A stretch of 64,000 nt of DNA from Nocardia sp. NBC_01327 (GTDB lineage: Bacteria; Actinomycetota; Actinomycetes; Mycobacteriales; Mycobacteriaceae), in the NCBI RefSeq assembly GCF_035958815.1, contig NZ_CP108383.1, positions 8,990,001-9,054,000 of the forward strand, given 5' to 3'. Shown one piece after another: positions 60,983 through 64,000 of this stretch. Numbering within the stretch: the first letter of the stretch is position 1; each line of letters opens with the position of its first letter. The notes under the pieces are model-generated. The model was not told where the DNA came from. It did no database searches and saw only the letters and a program-made list of their open reading frames with translations. Made by a program: the position numbers and the translations under genes.

Positions 60983-61013
60983 CGGCCGGTGCGGAATCAC
61001 TCCGCACCGGCCG
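60983..61013 (+). terminator. 13-bp hairpin between urtA and urtB
   Basis: CGGCCGGTGCGGA and TCCGCACCGGCCG pair perfectly around loop ATCAC. With no U-tract, it probably stabilises the urtA message or terminates partially. The remaining 61014-61286 shows no gene, only GC-rich sequence before the urtB ribosome site. Confidence 0.75.
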
Positions 61014-61286
61014 TACACGGCAGCTACCCACATCACAACGACGAAGTCCACCCGCACCTCCGAAGTCCACCCGCAACGCCGAGCCGCCATCCCCGACCCG
61101 CCGCGACAGCCGCACGCACGCAAGACAATCCGCCCCTCCCGAACTGCCGGACGGAGGAGCACAGAGCACAGCGAGCCGCCCGTCCGCGACCATCGCGGCA
61201 CCGGAGCGCCGCAGACGCGATCCGCTCCCGCCCGCACGACGCGCCGCCACCGCCCCGCAGCGCGAGAGAATCACAGAGGTAATCAC

Positions 61287-62171
61287 ATGGAAGTCGCTGT
61301 CGGACAGCTCTTCACGGGCTTGAGCCTCGGCTCTATCCTGCTGCTCGCCGCGCTGGGCCTGTCGCTGACCTTCGGTCAGATGGGCGTGATCAATATGGCG
61401 CACGGCGAATTCATCATGGCCGGTTGTTACACCACATTCGTTGTGCAGCAGGTCATTCACTCGACCGGCGTCGCACTCATCGTGTCGCTGTTCGTCGGCT
61501 TCCTGGTCGGCGGGCTACTGGGCGCGGCCCTGGAAATGGGTCTCATCCGCTGGATGTACGACCGTCCGCTGGACACCCTGCTGGTCACCTTCGGCGTGGG
61601 CCTGGTGCTCCAGCAGGCCGCCCGCAATATCTTCGGCGCACCCGCCAAGAATGTGGTGGCCCCCGACTGGCTGACCGGCGGCATCACCATTGCCGGCACC
61701 GTGGTTCCCAAGACCCGCATCTTCATCATGGTGCTGGCCCTGGTCGCGGTCATCGCGCTGGCCACCGCGCTCAAGACCACTCCGCTGGGCCGGCGCATCC
61801 GGGCCGTGGTGCAGAACCGCAGCCTCGCCGAAACCTCCGGCGTCTCTTCCCGTTTCACCGATATCAGCACCTTCTTCATCGGCTCCGGCCTGGCCGCGGT
61901 CGCCGGGGTGGCGCTCACCCTGATCGGTTCCACCAGCCCGACCATCGGACAGTCGTATCTGGTCGACGCCTTCCTGGTGGTGGTCATCGGCGGCCTGGGA
62001 CAGATCAAGGGCACCGTCATCGCGGCCTTCGGCATGGGCCTGCTGAATTCGTTCGTCGAATACTCCACCACCGCGTCGGTCGCCAAGGTGATCGTCTTCA
62101 TCGTGATCGTGATCTTCCTGCAGGCCCGCCCGCAGGGCCTGTTCACCGTTCGCACGAGGAGTCTGGCATGA
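61287..62171 (+). CDS. urtB: Urea ABC transporter permease UrtB
   Basis: 294 residues, about eight helices, LivH/UrtB type: SILLLAALGLSLTFGQMGVINMAHGE at the N-terminus and the GGLGQIKGTVIAA loop near the C-terminus. ATG 61287 follows AGAGG; the frame is open for 300 bases upstream but that part has no start site. The stop overlaps the urtC start (ATGA). Confidence 0.95.
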   Translation: MEVAVGQLFTGLSLGSILLLAALGLSLTFGQMGVINMAHGEFIMAGCYTTFVVQQVIHSTGVALIVSLFVGFLVGGLLGAALEMGLIRWMYDRPLDTLLVTFGVGLVLQQAARNIFGAPAKNVVAPDWLTGGITIAGTVVPKTRIFIMVLALVAVIALATALKTTPLGRRIRAVVQNRSLAETSGVSSRFTDISTFFIGSGLAAVAGVALTLIGSTSPTIGQSYLVDAFLVVVIGGLGQIKGTVIAAFGMGLLNSFVEYSTTASVAKVIVFIVIVIFLQARPQGLFTVRTRSLA

Positions 62172-63364
62172 CTCTCATCCAGCGCACTTTCAAAGACGCT
62201 TCGTCGTTCAAGGTCGTGGGCGGTTTCGTCCTGGCGGCCATCGTGCTCTTCGGCATCGCACCGGCGATGCTCAGCGATTTCCGCCTGAGCCTGCTGGCGA
62301 AATTCCTCTGCTTCGCCATTGTCGCCGTCGGCATCGGCCTGTCCTGGGGTCGCGGCGGCATGCTCACCCTGGGCCAGGGCGTGTTCTTCGGCATCGGCGC
62401 GTACATCATGGCCATGCATATGCAGATGGCCGACGCCAGCAAGGCGCACGAGGATGTGCCGGAGTTCATGTCCATCGCCGGCATCTCCGAATTGCCCTCG
62501 TACTGGCGGCCTTTCGCCTCCGCACCGGTTGCGATCCTGGGCATTCTGGTGGTGCCCGCACTGGTCGCGGCGGTGCTCGGCTTCGGAGTGTTCAAGCGCC
62601 GCGTCAAGGGCGCGTACTTCGCCATTCTGAGCCAGGCGCTCGCGGCGGCGCTGGCCATTCTGCTCACGGGTCAGCAGACCATCGGCGGCTTCACCGGTCT
62701 GAGCGACTTCAAGACGTTCTTCGGCTTCCGCCTGGACGATCCGGTGAACCGGCGCATGCTGTTCTTCATCGCGGCGGGCGCCCTGCTCGTGGTGGTCGCC
62801 ATCGCGCGCCAGCTCATGAACAGCCGCTACGGCGAACTGCTCGTGGCCGTGCGCGATCAGGAGGAGCGCGTGCGCTTCCTCGGCTACGACCCGGCCAATA
62901 TCAAGATCGTCGCGTACGTGGTGGCCGCGTTCTTCGCGGGTATCGCGGGCGCGCTGTTCACCCCGATCGTCGGCATCATCTCCCCCGCCGATATCGGTGT
63001 GGTGCCCTCCATCGCCTTCCTGGTCGGCGTCGCCATCGGCGGCCGCACCACCCTGCTCGGCCCGGTGCTGGGCGCGATCGGCGTGGCGTGGGCGCAGACC
63101 ACGCTCTCGGAGAATTTCCCCTCGGCCTGGACCTACTTCCAGGGCGCGCTGTTCATCGTGGTGATCGGCTTCCTGCCCGCCGGCCTGGCCGGATTGCTCC
63201 CGCTGGCAAGACAATTGGCGGAGCGGGTGCGCCCGGCGCAGAGCTCCGGCCCGGCCGCGGCAATCACCGCCCCGGTCGTATCGGTCGACGCACCGGCCGA
63301 GGAGACCGCCGAGCCCGCTACCGAGCCGGAAGCCCCTGCGGACGAAGAGAAGGTGAAGGCATGA
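62168..63364 (+). CDS. urtC: Urea ABC transporter permease UrtC
   Basis: 398 residues, LivM/UrtC type, with about ten helices. It has LSWGRGGMLTLGQGVFFGIGAY and the ABC contact loop RYGELLVAVRDQEERVRFLGY, and an Ala/Glu/Pro-rich C-terminal tail of about 45 residues. ATG 62168 overlaps the urtB stop, and its own stop overlaps urtD. Confidence 0.95.
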   Translation: MTLIQRTFKDASSFKVVGGFVLAAIVLFGIAPAMLSDFRLSLLAKFLCFAIVAVGIGLSWGRGGMLTLGQGVFFGIGAYIMAMHMQMADASKAHEDVPEFMSIAGISELPSYWRPFASAPVAILGILVVPALVAAVLGFGVFKRRVKGAYFAILSQALAAALAILLTGQQTIGGFTGLSDFKTFFGFRLDDPVNRRMLFFIAAGALLVVVAIARQLMNSRYGELLVAVRDQEERVRFLGYDPANIKIVAYVVAAFFAGIAGALFTPIVGIISPADIGVVPSIAFLVGVAIGGRTTLLGPVLGAIGVAWAQTTLSENFPSAWTYFQGALFIVVIGFLPAGLAGLLPLARQLAERVRPAQSSGPAAAITAPVVSVDAPAEETAEPATEPEAPADEEKVKA

Positions 63365-64000
63365 CGACCGCTGCCGTGCAGGAACCCAAATTCGGCGGCA
63401 ATGCCGGAATGGACAGCGAATACCTCGAAATCCGCGGCCTCTCTGTGAGTTTCGACGGTTTCAAGGCCGTCACCGATGTGGATCTCACTGTGCTGCAGGG
63501 TGATCTGCGCTTTCTCATCGGACCGAACGGCGCGGGCAAGACCACGCTGATCGACGCCATCACCGGTTTGGCCGCCGCCACCGGTTCGGCGCGCAAGTCC
63601 GGCAGTGAGCTGATCGGCAAGAAGGTGCATCAGATCGCCCGGCTGGGCGTCGGCCGCACCTTCCAGACGGCCAGCGTTTTCGAACAGCTCACCGTGCTGC
63701 AGAATCTCGATATCGCCGCCGGCGCCGGACGTTCCGCGCTGACGCTGCTGCGCAAGCGCAAGTCGGTGCTCCCCGCCATCGAGGAGGCGCTGGAGACCAC
63801 CGGCCTGACGGCCCTGCGCGACAAGCCCGCCGGGGTGCTCGCGCACGGCCAGAAGCAGTGGCTGGAGATCGGCATGCTGCTGGTGCAGAACGCCTCGGTG
63901 CTGCTGCTCGACGAACCGGTCGCCGGTATGAGCGCCGAGGAGCGCGAGGAGACCGGAAACCTGCTGCGCCGCATCGGCGGTGAACGGATCGTGGTGGTCG
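63361..64000 (+). CDS. urtD: Urea ABC transporter ATP-binding protein UrtD (partial)
   Basis: The first 213 residues; the gene runs off the right edge. Walker A is GPNGAGKTT (about residue 59), the Q-loop is RTFQTASVF, an LAHGQKQWLEIG piece stands in for the signature as in LivG/UrtD, and Walker B is VLLLDEPVAGM. ATG 63361 overlaps the urtC stop (ATGA). urtE and perhaps urease genes are expected next. Confidence 0.93.
   Translation, partial: MTTAAVQEPKFGGNAGMDSEYLEIRGLSVSFDGFKAVTDVDLTVLQGDLRFLIGPNGAGKTTLIDAITGLAAATGSARKSGSELIGKKVHQIARLGVGRTFQTASVFEQLTVLQNLDIAAGAGRSALTLLRKRKSVLPAIEEALETTGLTALRDKPAGVLAHGQKQWLEIGMLLVQNASVLLLDEPVAGMSAEEREETGNLLRRIGGERIVVV

Overview
This window is high-GC actinobacterial DNA that looks like a Nocardia-type genome (mycolic-acid order). 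Pointers are a heparin-binding haemagglutinin (HbhA) operon with mycobacterium-like gene order, an EspG-type ESX chaperone, isocitrate lyase with a FadB2-type dehydrogenase, and a RamB regulator. No rRNA, tRNA, CRISPR array, phage or insertion sequence was recognised. The window cuts two genes, one at each end.

Left part (1-17.5 kb): a truncated alpha/beta hydrolase; the XRE regulator-hbhA-DUF2516 unit beside DUF445 and TetR genes; an ABC1 kinase; a saccharopine-dehydrogenase-like reductase; a secreted protein of unknown function; a lone EspG; PPK2; a DsbA-like/VKOR disulfide pair; a secreted PDZ serine protease; a ZIP transporter; a zinc alcohol dehydrogenase; an AI-2E transporter; and two very small proteins.

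Central metabolic part (17.6-25 kb): a full-length MetE homologue that has lost three of the four zinc ligands, a 3-hydroxybutyryl-CoA dehydrogenase, isocitrate lyase, a secreted lipase and a DUF1772 protein behind a twin-operator promoter. A 127-nt element occurs twice in opposite orientations around fadB2. One copy is the leader of the metE-like gene. The antisense of the other is the aceA 3' untranslated region, which ends in an intrinsic terminator, so the two transcripts could pair.

Accessory and catabolic part (25-55 kb): an XRE/NB-ARC/TPR regulator divergent from a three-gene operon that includes a 16-residue peptide; urate-catabolism genes (uraD, uraH, xdhC); and an AraC regulator with a NitT/TauT-type ABC importer. 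Next comes an amino-sugar cluster with ABC importer parts, a SIS isomerase, a ROK kinase, a deacetylase, two PfkB kinases, a class II aldolase and a DeoR regulator. Together these fit a complete non-PTS N-acetylgalactosamine pathway through tagatose phosphates. A large BTAD/NB-ARC regulator, a DrrAB-type exporter and a run of secreted hydrolases follow, including a GH20 beta-hexosaminidase that could feed the amino-sugar pathway.

Right end (55-64 kb): a DUF4254 protein, a tandem repeat, an ATP-dependent DNA ligase (LigB type), ramB (probably leaderless, with sequence blocks shared with the aceA promoter), and a urea importer operon urtABCD with a strong hairpin between urtA and urtB.
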